A stretch of 64,000 nt of DNA from Bacteroides rodentium JCM 16496 (GCF_000614125.1 NZ_BAKJ01000014.1:30109-94108), one strand, 5' to 3'; counted from the stretch's first letter, positions 48,969 to 58,827 are shown. Numbers and translations: made by a program. The notes: generated by a model from the sequence alone, not told the origin.

Positions 48969-49613
48969 ATGAGTGCAGGGATGAGAAAATACAGCGCACC
49001 CGTCATCGGCATTTGCCGTCACCGGCTGAAGACGGATGGAGAAGGCGTGACCACTCTGGTTGCTTTTCACGGCTGTCCGCTGCGATGCCGTTATTGCCTG
49101 AACCCGCAATGTCTGGAGAATGAAAGAGACTGGGAGCAATACGACTGCACTACACTCTACCACAAGACAAAGGTAGACGAACTCTATTTTCTTGCCACCC
49201 GAGGAGGTGTCACCTTCGGAGGTGGAGAGCCTTGTCTGCGGAGTGAGTTCATCGGCAATTTCCGACAATTGTGCGGAAAGAATTGGCTGCTGACAGTAGA
49301 AACATCGTTGAATGTCCCTCGGGAGCACACCGAGCGTCTGCTGCCGGTGATAAATCGCTATATTGTAGACATCAAGGATATGAATCCGGAAATTTACCAC
49401 CGATATACGGGAAAAGTGAACGATGACGTACTGCGTAACCTCAGTTTACTGCAGGAACACGGACGGGCAGATTCTACGACCATACGTATCCCTCTCATCC
49501 CGGGCTATAATACGGAAGAAGACCGGGAAAAGAGTATGCGACAACTGAAGGCCCGGGGATTCTCCCACTTCGACTTATTTGATTACACCACTTCCAAAAC
49601 ACTGAAGCAATGA
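48969..49613 (+). CDS. Radical SAM protein, pyruvate-formate-lyase-activating-like
   Basis: 214 residues. The cluster ligands C36-x3-C40-x2-C43 lie in HGCPLRCRYCLNPQC, followed by GGVTFGGGEPCLRSEF (SAM-binding GGE), VETSLNVP and IVDIKDMNPEIYHRYTG, a pattern close to glycyl-radical-enzyme activases. It is short, has no extra ferredoxin domain, and no glycyl-radical enzyme is in this window. It starts 3 bp after addA, and its stop overlaps the TonB-type gene start (ATGA at 49610-49613). The overlapping neighbour has a cysteine-rich N-terminus and is the most likely partner or substrate; that is inference. Confidence 0.85.
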   Translation: MSAGMRKYSAPVIGICRHRLKTDGEGVTTLVAFHGCPLRCRYCLNPQCLENERDWEQYDCTTLYHKTKVDELYFLATRGGVTFGGGEPCLRSEFIGNFRQLCGKNWLLTVETSLNVPREHTERLLPVINRYIVDIKDMNPEIYHRYTGKVNDDVLRNLSLLQEHGRADSTTIRIPLIPGYNTEEDREKSMRQLKARGFSHFDLFDYTTSKTLKQ

Positions 49614-51037
49614 GTAAAGGAAAACAGACTTGCAGAATTTTGAAAGATATCCGCCGGCAGATTGCCGAAGCAAACGATATCGAGTACATTACCTCCGAGT
49701 GTCGCTACATGGGCGATTGTCTTGGCACATGTCCCAAATGTGAAGCTGAAGTGCGGTATCTCGAAGAGCAGCTGGAACAAAGGCGGATGAAGGGAAAGAT
49801 GATTACTTTGACCGGCATATCTGCCGGAATGCTGTCAATGTTGCCATTGTCTGCAGCAGCACAAGAAATGCAGCCCACAGATTCAATAATCGTACAAACA
49901 ACAGACAGTACAATTTCCGGCACCTCCGAAGAAGAAGACTTTGTGCTTCCCGGCGTTATAGAGACGATGCCGGAGTTTCGCAATGGAGGCATAGCGGGTC
50001 TCATGCATTTTTTAGAGAAAAACATCCGGTATCCTAATCCGGAACCAGGCATACAAGGGAGTGTCATATTGCAGTTTACCATAACAAAAGACGGGAGTGT
50101 AACCGATGCAAAAGTATTGAAGGGAATCCATCCACTATTTGATAAAGAAGCGCTAAGAGTGGTTAATTCCATGCCCCAATGGGTGCCGGGAATGATAAGG
50201 GGCAAAGCCATAGAGATGAAATACACACTCCCCATACACTTTAAGATACCCGATATACAAGTCCCTCAAGACAGTATCCTTGTAGAAAGCCTCATCAAGG
50301 ACGAACAAGGGAGCCCCATTTCCGGTGCTTCTATCCTTGAAGACGAAGAACCTTTTGAGGGAGAAGTATTTGACACAATTCCCCAATTTCCTGGTAAAGG
50401 CAAACTTATGGAATTCTTGCAGCGCGAAATCAAGTATCCCGGCTATCCTGATACAACAGAAACCATACATTGCTGCATATACATCGGCGAAAACGGATAT
50501 GTGGGTTTCGATGACATCTTCCCTTTTAATTTGATAAAAGACACCCTGCTGCTTAATGAATGCAAAAGAATTATGTCTATGATGCCCCGATGGCAGCCGG
50601 CTGTACAGGACGGCAAAAGGGTAAGAGTGGAACGCTGGTTCCGGATAACTTTAAAAATAGACAATACCCCTGATGAGGAGAACAAAGAAATCACCATCAC
50701 TCCTCTCAACGAAACCGTGGCCGAACTGCCGGAAAACAAGAAAACATTTTTACATAATCTTCTAAAAGTAGAAATAAAAATGAACCGACCCATTTATCAA
50801 GGAGAGGCTGACTTGCCCGTTTTTGCCAAAGTACGATTCACAGTTGACGAAGAAGGCAACCTACTATATCCAACCATTATACGCGGAATTGACCCTTACC
50901 TCGACAAGAAAGCACTCGAAATAATCAACGGCAAATTACTCAAGCAAATGCCCCGTTGGAAACCTGCCACGCTGCGCGGAGAGAACATTGCAAGCAGCAT
51001 TGTATTACCCATAAGATACATACTTATATACAAATAA
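49610..51037 (+). CDS. Cysteine-rich membrane protein with three TonB C-terminal domains
   Basis: 475 residues. N-terminus (1-~60, cytoplasmic) holds C8 and the cluster C31-x5-C37-x3-C41-x2-C44 in CRYMGDCLGTCPKC. One membrane helix follows (~64-83, MITLTGISAGMLSMLPLSAA). The periplasmic part carries three TonB_C-like domains: PGVIETMPEFRNGGIAGLMH..., FDTIPQFPGKGKLMEFLQRE... and the last domain ending MPRWKPATLRGENIAS. Ordinary TonB has one such domain plus a Pro-rich spacer, which is missing. Translation is coupled to the radical SAM gene just upstream. It may pass a signal or energy to an outer-membrane receptor; the cysteine cluster suggests a bound metal or a modified region. Function unknown. 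Confidence 0.75.
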   Translation: MSKGKQTCRILKDIRRQIAEANDIEYITSECRYMGDCLGTCPKCEAEVRYLEEQLEQRRMKGKMITLTGISAGMLSMLPLSAAAQEMQPTDSIIVQTTDSTISGTSEEEDFVLPGVIETMPEFRNGGIAGLMHFLEKNIRYPNPEPGIQGSVILQFTITKDGSVTDAKVLKGIHPLFDKEALRVVNSMPQWVPGMIRGKAIEMKYTLPIHFKIPDIQVPQDSILVESLIKDEQGSPISGASILEDEEPFEGEVFDTIPQFPGKGKLMEFLQREIKYPGYPDTTETIHCCIYIGENGYVGFDDIFPFNLIKDTLLLNECKRIMSMMPRWQPAVQDGKRVRVERWFRITLKIDNTPDEENKEITITPLNETVAELPENKKTFLHNLLKVEIKMNRPIYQGEADLPVFAKVRFTVDEEGNLLYPTIIRGIDPYLDKKALEIINGKLLKQMPRWKPATLRGENIASSIVLPIRYILIYK

Positions 51038-51111
51038 CTTGTTAACGGTAACAGGCTTTTATAGTAGAACAGAACTGATTTGCGAAAAGAAAAGCGAATA
51101 GAGCGAGTATC

Positions 51112-51250
51112 TTAATTCCCCTCCTCCGGGGAGGAGGGGTGCCCAACGGGCGGGGTGGTAGGGAGCATAAAGCAATGAAAAACAATACAGAGTGTATCGC
51201 TACCACCTCCCCCTACGGGTACTCCTCCTCCCCAGAAGAGGAGAAGTAAG
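51112..51250. repeat. Dispersed GC-rich palindromic repeat, copy 2
   Basis: Inverse-orientation copy of the element at 25200-25380. Shared blocks are CCCCTCCTCC.GGGGAGGAGG, GGGTGCCC..CGGGCGGGGTGG and CTACCACCTCCCCCTACGGG. It lies between the triple-TonB gene and addB. The central part (AATGAAAAACAATACAGAG region) has no match in copy 1, as though only the folding arms are conserved. Confidence 0.8.
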
Positions 51251-51314
51251 TTACTCCGTATTTTTTCGCAAACCAATTCTGTTCGACTATAAACTTGCAA
51301 AGTTCAAGTGAATA

Positions 51315-54223
51315 ATGATAAACACTGAATCAATGGAAACATTTCTCCAACTGGTCGCCAAAGACCTCTATTCTAAAATAGGAAACGACCTCTCGCGCAC
51401 CGCCATCGTTTTCCCCAACAAACGTGCCAGTCTGTTCTTCAACGAATATCTGGCTGCCGAAACAGACCGTCCTTTGTGGTCGCCCGCCTACGTCAGCATC
51501 AGCGAACTGTTCCGGCAGCTCTCTCCATTGAAGTCCGGCGACCCTATCCGCCTGGTATGCGAACTGTATAAGGTGTTCCGCGAAGAGACCCGCAGCGAAG
51601 AAACTCTGGATGACTTCTACTTCTGGGGAGAACTGCTCATCAGCGATTTCGATGACGTAGACAAAAATCTTGTAGATGCCGACAAACTCTTCAGCAACCT
51701 GCAAGAACTGAAGAACATTATGGACGATTACGACTTCCTCGACCAAGAACAAGAAGAAGCCATCCGCCAGTTCTTCCAGAACTTTTCCATAGAAAAGCGC
51801 ACGGAGCTGAAAGCCAAATTCATCTCCCTCTGGGACAAGCTGGGCGACATCTACCGCCACTACCGCCGTAACCTCACAGAACTGGGCATCGCCTACGAAG
51901 GCATGATGTACCGCAATGTCATGGAACAACTCGACACCGACCGACTGCGCTACGACCGCTACGTATTTGTCGGCTTCAACGTGCTGAATAAAGTAGAAAC
52001 CCGTTTCTTCCAGCTCTTGCAGGATGCCGGAAAAGCAATGTTCTATTGGGATTACGACGTGTTCTACACCCGGCTCCCCCTTGAACAGAAGCCGCCCTAT
52101 ACCCACGAAGCAGGCAAATTCATCCTCCGCAACCTGAAGCTGTTCCCCAACCAACTGCCCGAAACTTCTTTTGATGTACTGCGGAAACCCAAGAACGTAC
52201 GCTTTATCTCCGCTTCTACCGAAAATGCACAAGCCCGCTACTTGCCGCAATGGATCAGGGGGAATGAAGAATTAAGCCCCCCTTCTTCATTCAAAGACAC
52301 CGCCGTTGTCCTTTGCAACGAATCCCTACTGCTTCCCGTCCTCCACTCCATTCCGGCAGAGGTAAGGAACGTCAACATCACAATGGGATTCCCCCTTGCC
52401 CAAACTCCGGTATACAGCTTTATCAACGCCCTTGTAGAGCTACAGACTACCGGCTACCATGCAGGTACCGGACGATATACTTACGAGACCGTGCTCACCC
52501 TGCTGAAACATCCTTATACCCGGCAGCTCTCCTCCCATGCCGAAACACTGGAAAGACAGCTTACCCGGGACAACCGCTTCTATCCCCTTCCCTCGGAGCT
52601 GAAGCAGGACGCATTTCTTGAACAAGTCTTTACACCGCAGAACGGCATTGCCGCCCTATGCAACTACCTCACCGAACTGTTTCGCGAAGTGGCCGTCCTC
52701 TACCGCCAGGAAAAAGACGTGGAAGACATCTTCAACCAGCTGTACCGCGAGTCTCTGTTCAAAAGCTACACCCTCGTCAACCGCCTGCTCAGCCTGATAG
52801 AGACCGGCGAACTGAGTGGCGTGCGCACAGACACGCTGAAGCGACTGCTGAACCGACTGCTTACCTCTGCCAACATCCCCTTTCACGGAGAGCCCGCCAT
52901 CGGCATGCAAGTAATGGGTGTGCTGGAAACGCGTAACCTCGACTTCCGCAACCTCATCATGCTCTCCCTCAACGAAGGCAATTGCCCAAAGCCGGAGGCG
53001 AGTCCTCCTTCATCCCCTACAACCTGAGGAAAGCCTTCGGCATGACCACCATAGAGCACAAGAATGCCGTCTATGCCTACTACTTCTACCGCCTCATCCA
53101 ACGGGCAGAAAACGTCACCTTATCATATAACACCTCTTCGGACGGACTGAACCGCGGGGAAATGTCCCGCTTCATGCTGCAATTCCTGGTAGAGTCGCCG
53201 CACAACATCTCCCTTGAATACCTTGAAGCCGGACAATCTCCACAGCAAGCCCGGGAAATTGAGATTCACAAAACACCGGAGATGTTGCAACAGATGTTCG
53301 ACGCCTACGACATCCACCGACATCCCAAAGCGTTCTTCTCCCCCTCTGCCCTCAATGCCTATCTGGACTGCCGGCTGAAATTCTACTACCGATACGTAGC
53401 CGGCTTGAAAGCTCCCGATGAAGTAAGCGCCGAGATAGACTCCGCCCTCTTCGGCACCATCTTCCACCGTTCCGCCGAACTGGTGTACAACGAACTGACA
53501 GCCAACGGACGGGAGATACGTAAAGAAGACTTGGAACAGTTACTGAAAGACGATGTCCGCCTGCAAGCCTATGTAGACAATGCTTTCAAAGAAAAGTTTT
53601 TCCATGTGCCCCTTACGGAGCAACCGGAGTATGACGGTGCGCAGCTTATCCATTCCAAAGTCATAGCCTCTTACCTGCGCCAGCTTCTGCGCAATGACCT
53701 GCAATATGCCCCGTTCCGTATGGAGGGTATGGAGCAGGACGTCAGAGAAATGATGGAAATAGATACTCCGCAAGGAAAGCTCGCCTTACAGATAGGCGGT
53801 ACCATCGACCGCCTGGACAGCAAAGGAGACACGCTACGTATCGTGGACTACAAGACCGGCGGTACTCCCAAGACTCCAGAAAATATAGAACAACTGTTTA
53901 CTCCCGCCGACAACCGTCCCAACTATATTTTCCAGACGTTTCTGTACGCCGCCATCCTCTGCCGCAAGCAATCGCTGAAGGTAGCCCCTTCCCTGCTCTA
54001 CATCCACCGGGCAGCTTCCGAAAGCTACTCCCCGATCATCGAAATGGGAGCGCCACGACAACCCAAGGTACCGGTCAACAACTTCGCTTTCTTCGAAGAC
54101 GAGTTCCGCGAACGGCTGCACGGACTCCTGCAGGAGATATTCAGCCAAGAAGAAACATTCAGCCAAACAGAGGATACCCGGAAATGTGAATATTGCGATT
54201 TCCGCAGTCTGTGTAAGAGATAA
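51315..54223 (+). CDS. addB: AddB-like PD-(D/E)XK nuclease, recombination subunit (one frameshift)
   Basis: About 969 residues after adding one T near 52981 (giving NEGNLPKAGGESSFIPYNLR). The N-terminal half is a helicase-like fold without a good Walker A (TAIVFPNKRASLFFNEYLAA), as in AddB-type subunits. The C-terminal half is a RecB-family nuclease: SALNAYLDCRLKFYYRYVAG, IDSALFGTIFHRSAE, GGTIDRLDSKGDTLRIVDYKTGG (D...DxK) and a final Fe-S pair CEYCDFRSLC with the earlier Cys in YLDC. It acts with AddA on double-strand breaks. A small palindrome (52262-52292) is carried in frame (GNEELSPPSSF). Separated from addA by the radical SAM and triple-TonB genes. Confidence 0.9.
52262..52292. repeat. 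Small in-frame palindrome inside addB
   Basis: GAATGAAGAA (52262-52271) and TTCTTCATTC (52283-52292) are perfect 10-bp inverted repeats around a C-rich loop, translated as NEELSPPSSF. The arm is the same GAATGAAGAA unit that builds the larger palindrome in addA at 47034-47128. Confidence 0.8.
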
Positions 54224-54308
54224 AAAACAGACCATCCGTTTATAAGAAACAGATGGTCTGCACGACCGTAACAGACGGTCTATTTGAGTCTGACGGATGG
54301 TCTGTTTT
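54224..54308. terminator. Multi-hairpin terminator between addB and the sensor kinase
   Basis: AAAACAGACCATCCGT (54224-54239) pairs with ACGGATGGTCTGTTTT (54293-54308). Inside lie further copies CAGATGGTCTG and AGACGGTCT, and a short ACGGACCATCCGT palindrome follows at 54315. Convergent genes on each side suggest a bidirectional terminator, unusual for its nested copies of one motif. Confidence 0.8.
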
Positions 54309-54342
54309 ACTTCAACGGACCATCCGTTTATTTTCTTCGCTA

Positions 54343-55470
54343 TCACTTCTCCACCGGAATAGAGAAGCTGAATATGGAACCTTCGCCTTCCCTGGAAGTA
54401 AACCACAGTTTACCGCCATTCTTCACGACAAAATCCTTGCACAGCAATAAGCCCAGTCCCGAGCCTTCTTCGTTGTTCGTGCCGAACGTGCTGAAATGCG
54501 TATCAGTATGCAACAACTTCTTCTGCCCTTCCTCACTGATGCCACAGCCATAATCCTGGACGCTGACAACTGCCATGCCATCCACTTCTTCCATCTTCAC
54601 CAGCACTTCGGAATTCTCCTTGCTGAACTTGATGGCATTGCTCAACAAGTTGCGGACTACCGTCTTCAGCATATCAATATCAGCATTGACCATCATTTTC
54701 TCCGGTTTCATCTCGCGGATTCTTATCTTCTTCAGGCTTGCCACCATACTGAAAATCTCAATGACACTGTCTGTCACTTCGACGAGGTCCACATCCTGAT
54801 AAACCACGTTCAACTTACCGATTTGACTCTTCGTCCATTTCAACAGGTTATCCAGCAATGAGAACACATCCTCTGTTGTCTGATTGGCCATCGTCAGAAG
54901 CTCGTACATTTCGATACCTATTTTCTCAGCCGGTAAGTTCAGTATCAGCATGTTCAGCACCATCTTTATGGAACCCATAGGAGAGCGCAGGTCATGGGCA
55001 ATCACCGAATAAAGCTTGTCACGTCCGGCAATGGTACGTTGCAGTTCTTCCGTCTTACTCAAAATCAGCCGCTTGGCAGCTACCAAAGATATTTGGTGGG
55101 TAACACGGATAATCAGTTCCTCCTTATTGAAAGGCTTGGAGATGAAGTCATTCGCTCCTACCTGAAAACCTTTCACAATATCTGCCGTACTATTCAGTGC
55201 AGTCAGAAAGATGATCGGAATCTCAGCAGTCTGCGGATTTGACTTTAAATGTTGGGCTACTTCAAAACCACTCATGTCCGGCATCATTACGTCAAGCAAA
55301 ACCAAGTCAGGGTTTTCCTTTTCCACCTGCTCCAACGCCTGCCGCCCGTTACTCGCAGTAGCAATTGCGAATTTCTCGTTTGTCAAAAGCACTTTCAACA
55401 ATAAAACGTTTGACATCACATCGTCAACGATGAGGATCTTGTACTCGGAAGGATTTATTTCCATGTTCAT
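54343..55470 (-). CDS. Hybrid response regulator-histidine kinase
   Basis: 375 residues. Residues ~10-125 are a receiver domain: DD at 16-17, phospho-acceptor D60 in LVLLDVMMPD, T in FLTALNS and K in SKPFNKEE. Then HisKA with H159 in SVIAHDLRSPMGSI, and an ATPase domain with LLSNAIKFSKE, QDYGCGISEEG and GSGLGLLLCKDFV. No sensor or membrane segment, so the protein is cytosolic and its input probably comes through phosphorylation of the receiver. No cognate regulator lies adjacent. Transcribed from a TAATTTTG box on the minus strand at 55498-55505, just after the UXS gene. Confidence 0.9.
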   Translation of the reverse strand: MNMEINPSEYKILIVDDVMSNVLLLKVLLTNEKFAIATASNGRQALEQVEKENPDLVLLDVMMPDMSGFEVAQHLKSNPQTAEIPIIFLTALNSTADIVKGFQVGANDFISKPFNKEELIIRVTHQISLVAAKRLILSKTEELQRTIAGRDKLYSVIAHDLRSPMGSIKMVLNMLILNLPAEKIGIEMYELLTMANQTTEDVFSLLDNLLKWTKSQIGKLNVVYQDVDLVEVTDSVIEIFSMVASLKKIRIREMKPEKMMVNADIDMLKTVVRNLLSNAIKFSKENSEVLVKMEEVDGMAVVSVQDYGCGISEEGQKKLLHTDTHFSTFGTNNEEGSGLGLLLCKDFVVKNGGKLWFTSREGEGSIFSFSIPVEK

Positions 55471-55497
55471 CTTTCTATATTGTTTTTCCCGTTATCA

Positions 55498-55505
55498 AAA
55501 TTACT
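55498..55505 (-). promoter_or_regulatory. Bacteroides -7 box (TAATTTTG) of the hybrid kinase
   Basis: Exact TAnnTTTG on the minus strand, 27 bp before the ATG at 55470 and within the 41-bp gap after the UXS gene. Confidence 0.5.
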
Positions 55506-55511
55506 ATTTAG

Positions 55512-56447
55512 TTAGGAACGATATTCCTTAAAATACTCTATTATATATTGTAAACCCTCTTCCAACTCTATAGTCGGTTTCCAGCCCAACTTTTCCTTTG
55601 CCAGAGTGATGTTCGGCTGACGCTGTTTGGGATCGTCATGAGGCAGTGGCTTGTAAACCAGTTTCGACTTGGAATTCGTCAGCCTGATGACCTTTTCCGC
55701 CAATTCCAATATGGAGAATTCATTCGGATTTCCCAAGTTTACCGGACCGATAAAATCGTCCTCCGTATCCATCATTCGCACCATGCCTTCTATCAAGTCA
55801 TCTACATACTGGAAACTCCGCGTCTGATTGCCCGAACCGTATATCGTAATATCCTGGTTCTGCAATGCCTGAACTACGAAATTGGAAACCACCCGTCCGT
55901 CATTCGGCAACATCCGAGGACCGTACGTATTGAATATACGGATAATCTTGATCCGCACTCCATTCTGGCGATGATAGTCCATAAACAATGTCTCGGCACA
56001 ACGCTTCCCTTCATCATAACAAGAACGGAGGCCGATGGGATTTACATTTCCCCAATAACTTTCCACTTGGGGATGAACAACGGGGTCACCGTACACTTCG
56101 CTGGTAGAAGCCTGCAATATCTTGGCACCTGTTTTTTTGGCCAGTTCCAGCATATTGATGGCGCCCAATACAGAAGTCTTGATGGTTTTAACAGCATCAT
56201 ATTGGTAGTGGATGGGAGAAGCAGGACAAGCCAGATTATAGATTTCGTCCACATCTGCCTCATAAGGAGTCTCCACATCATGCTGTACAAACTCAAAGCG
56301 GGGATTGCTCTTCAGATGAGTAATATTTCCTTCCGAACCGGTGAAAAGATTATCCAGACAAATCACCTGATGCCCGTCGTTTATCAATCGGGTACAAAGA
56401 TGAGAACCTATAAAACCAGCACCGCCACTAACCAAAATTTTCTTCAT
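55512..56447 (-). CDS. UDP-glucuronate decarboxylase (UDP-xylose synthase)
   Basis: 311 residues of the extended SDR family. NAD-binding [10 protein letters not shown] (residues 8-17), [31 protein letters not shown] typical of UXS, catalytic YDEGKR (Tyr-x3-Lys), and a C-terminal [14 protein letters not shown]. It converts UDP-glucuronate to UDP-xylose (via the 4-keto intermediate) for cell-surface polysaccharide. Uninterrupted. Single gene with a good promoter; no other sugar-nucleotide genes next to it. Confidence 0.93.
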   Translation of the reverse strand: MKKILVSGGAGFIGSHLCTRLINDGHQVICLDNLFTGSEGNITHLKSNPRFEFVQHDVETPYEADVDEIYNLACPASPIHYQYDAVKTIKTSVLGAINMLELAKKTGAKILQASTSEVYGDPVVHPQVESYWGNVNPIGLRSCYDEGKRCAETLFMDYHRQNGVRIKIIRIFNTYGPRMLPNDGRVVSNFVVQALQNQDITIYGSGNQTRSFQYVDDLIEGMVRMMDTEDDFIGPVNLGNPNEFSILELAEKVIRLTNSKSKLVYKPLPHDDPKQRQPNITLAKEKLGWKPTIELEEGLQYIIEYFKEYRS

Positions 56448-56507
56448 GTAATGTTTTTTATAGTGCCTTAAAGCACATAGGACCTATTCTGTTTGTTTTG
56501 ATGCTGA

Positions 56508-56538
56508 CAAATGTAGGCGATTTGACTAAGTTATGCAA
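56508..56538 (-). promoter_or_regulatory. Bacteroides promoter of the UXS gene (TTG - 20 bp - TACATTTG)
   Basis: Minus strand: -7 box TACATTTG at 56508-56515 (exact), spacer 20 bp, TTG at 56536-56538. ATG at 56447, giving a ~55-nt leader that contains a small GTGCTTTAAGGCAC palindrome. Confidence 0.65.
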
Positions 56539-56612
56539 GTTTGCAACGAAATATTTCACTTGTTAATGAATATAAAGAGACCGATAAAAAAATCCGCCCC
56601 TGAAATATTCAT

Positions 56613-57145
56613 TTATTTCTCCCCCACATACTCTTCTTTCTTATCCGGAATGCTGAAGTTCTTATTCGCAAACAAGTCTGCCAGACCCGAAATTTGCTTT
56701 AAACGCAACACTTCGTCACGATCCATCCCAATATTCTTCATTATCCATTCATCCGACATGCCGGCTCTGTCCAATTCCGCAACAATATGGCACATCAACT
56801 CGATGTTATGCGTACCACGGGCACGATTGTGACGGATAGTGGATGCCATACGGTTGGAAAGTTCCTTGTCAATCACGACCACGGGAAGCAACCCGTTTTC
56901 GCGCTGATAAATTCTTTTGGATGTCTTCAATACCTGATAGCGATGGTAACCGTCCACCAGGATGTAGTTATCCTCTTCCTCATCATAGTAACAGACACAA
57001 GGCATGGTGAAACCATCTTCCAGATGGAAAGCTCCAGAAGCTTCATCTCGGGCGGTGCCACTACATTCGGATTGTAATCGTTTGCTTGTATTTTCTCTAT
57101 TGGAATTGCCTTTACATTATATACCGGACTTTTATCTACGCTCAT
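56613..57145 (-). CDS. ibrB: IbrB-like ParB/Srx-domain protein (one frameshift)
   Basis: About 177 residues after adding one G near 57020 (giving LELSIWEDGFTMPCVCYYDE). ParB/sulfiredoxin-like domain: IPIEKIQANDYNPNVVAP at the N-terminus, the DNYILVDGYHRYQVLK turn with the conserved G-x-HR, then STIRHNRARGTHN. Small helical tail. In the known IbrA/IbrB pair this partner is always next to the phosphoadenosine-phosphosulfate-reductase-like protein, as here; together they activate expression of some prophage genes in E. coli. The start overlaps the ibrA stop by four bases (57142-57145). Confidence 0.85.
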
Positions 57146-58429
57146 AACATCATATTTTTGAATTGTTCCATTATCTTGTCTCTTTTGTATGCCTCTTCCT
57201 TGTTCAAGGCAAAGCCCATGTACTTGCAGGCATGGTCATTCTTCAGAATACATATGCACATCCGCTTATAAGTGGGGATTTCCCGGAATTCCGCGATGTC
57301 AATATCATCCAGATAGTCCATGCGCACCGGCTTCTTGTTTGTCTTGTAATTCGTGGTATTTATCACTTCAATGGACACTCCTGCATCCCTCAGCTTTTGG
57401 ATGGTCTCGTCAGCCAAACACCCCCCTTTTGTACGCCAGAATTCAATGCTGACGGTAAGCTTTTTCAAGTAGTTCCTCCGGGTCTCTTCCGGCAAGGTGG
57501 AAAGCAAGAACTGCATAAAGCCCTTCCACGTATACCCTTCGGGCAGTCGGACCGTCTGCCACCCCATAGCACGCGTCCCTCCGTAAATACCGGTAAAGTT
57601 CACCCCGTTGACCCGCCCTATCATTCTTCCCCAAGTATTCGTCGATGACACGATACAACTTCAAGCTCTCTTGTGCCTCACAAAGAAAAGGGCTTGCCAC
57701 ACGCTGGCGTTCGATATTGACCCCGGCTTTATAATACAGGTCATACAAATGGTTATAGTCAAAGCCGAATTTACCATTGGCTGTCCAGATATCCGTCGTC
57801 TTCCAATCATAAATGGGGTAAGCATTGAAAATGTCATTGCCTATCTTCGAGGTCCAGCGGTAATTGTGGTACATCTGATACTTCCGGTTCAGATGGATGC
57901 TGCGCCAGCGGTTAAAACTCTCTTGCGTACGGATGCCTATGAGAAAGCAGGCACGCACTCCGTCCTTCTTCTCGTGCAGCCATTTGGCAAAGTGCATCTG
58001 GAACTCATAATCCCACATTTCGGGAGTGTAGAAAGGAAACGTCTCCTTAGTGAGGCAGCCTTTCGGCATCTTCCTTACCCAAATGTCCTCCAAATCCTCC
58101 TGCCACGGACGCCAGTAATTCTGGTACATCGACGTACAAGTTGTTACACGAAAAGGCACACAAACACGGTACACCTCCAATATATCCTTATTCGCCTCCA
58201 ATACCCGGTCCACATAATCAATGGTCATGCTGTACTGTATCTCATAGTCCATATGGAATACACACAGTTTACGGTTCAGCCGGTTCCGGCGGATATAGTC
58301 TATGCATAAATTCAGCAACACTCCACTATCTTTTCCTCCCGAAAAAGAGACGCATATCGTGTCAAACTCCCTAAAAATTACATCAAGACGCTCTTGCGCC
58401 AGTTCATACACATTTTTGGGTGCAGCCAT
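57142..58429 (-). CDS. ibrA: IbrA-like PAPS reductase-family / DUF3440 protein (one frameshift)
   Basis: About 428 residues after removing one G near 57631 (LGRMIGRVNGVNF in place of a shifted end). Start at 58429 (MAAPKNVYELAQERLDVIF), 2 bp after the GNAT stop. PP-loop SFSGGKDSGVLLNL (ATP binding, as in PAPS reductases and ThiI-type sulfotransferases), FHMDYEIQYSMT, RTQESFNRWRSI, and the C-terminal DUF3440 region (NFTGIYGGTRAMGWQTVRLP, TLPEETRRNYLKKL). It is likely an ATP-dependent thiolation or adenylation enzyme acting with IbrB; the target is unknown. Chain GNAT-ibrA-ibrB is a compact operon. Confidence 0.87.
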
Positions 58430-58431
58430 AA

Positions 58432-58827
58432 TTATCTGTTTTTCTTCATTTTCACATAACGGGTCCATACCTTGTCTTCCAAAAAGCCCAGTTCGCTGAA
58501 GACATCCCTATCTTCAACAAAGCTAACAGCCGTCAGGCTACTCTCCTCGCCCTGCTTCTCAAGAACCTTTTCCAGAAGCAATTTTAGCGTGTCAACATTT
58601 TTTTCCTTAATATAATAGTTGTTGATGACACATTCATACTTCTTGTGCTCCACCGGCACAAAACCTACAACATGTTTATTATCCAGAGCAACAAACCACT
58701 CGTACTCTTCCGATGTCCGGAATGGGTAATTGTAGTTCTGTTTCAGCACTTCCGGGCTCATAACCAAAGGGGATACAAGCTCATACAGCTTTTTATCCGT
58801 ACCATGTAATTGCATTATCTGTATCAT
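58432..58827 (-). CDS. GNAT-like protein heading the ibrAB operon
   Basis: 131 residues. Weak but visible GNAT pattern: EEYEWFVALDNKHVVGFVPV (beta3-beta4), NNYYIKEKNVDTLKLLLEKV (region of the acetyl-CoA loop, without a clear Q/RxxGxG/A) and the C-terminal AVSFVEDRDVFSELGFLEDK. The glycine-rich loop is poor, so catalytic activity is uncertain; it may bind rather than acetylate. It ends 2 bp ahead of ibrA and shares a promoter, so it probably belongs functionally with IbrAB. No close match is recalled. Confidence 0.7.
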   Translation of the reverse strand: MIQIMQLHGTDKKLYELVSPLVMSPEVLKQNYNYPFRTSEEYEWFVALDNKHVVGFVPVEHKKYECVINNYYIKEKNVDTLKLLLEKVLEKQGEESSLTAVSFVEDRDVFSELGFLEDKVWTRYVKMKKNR

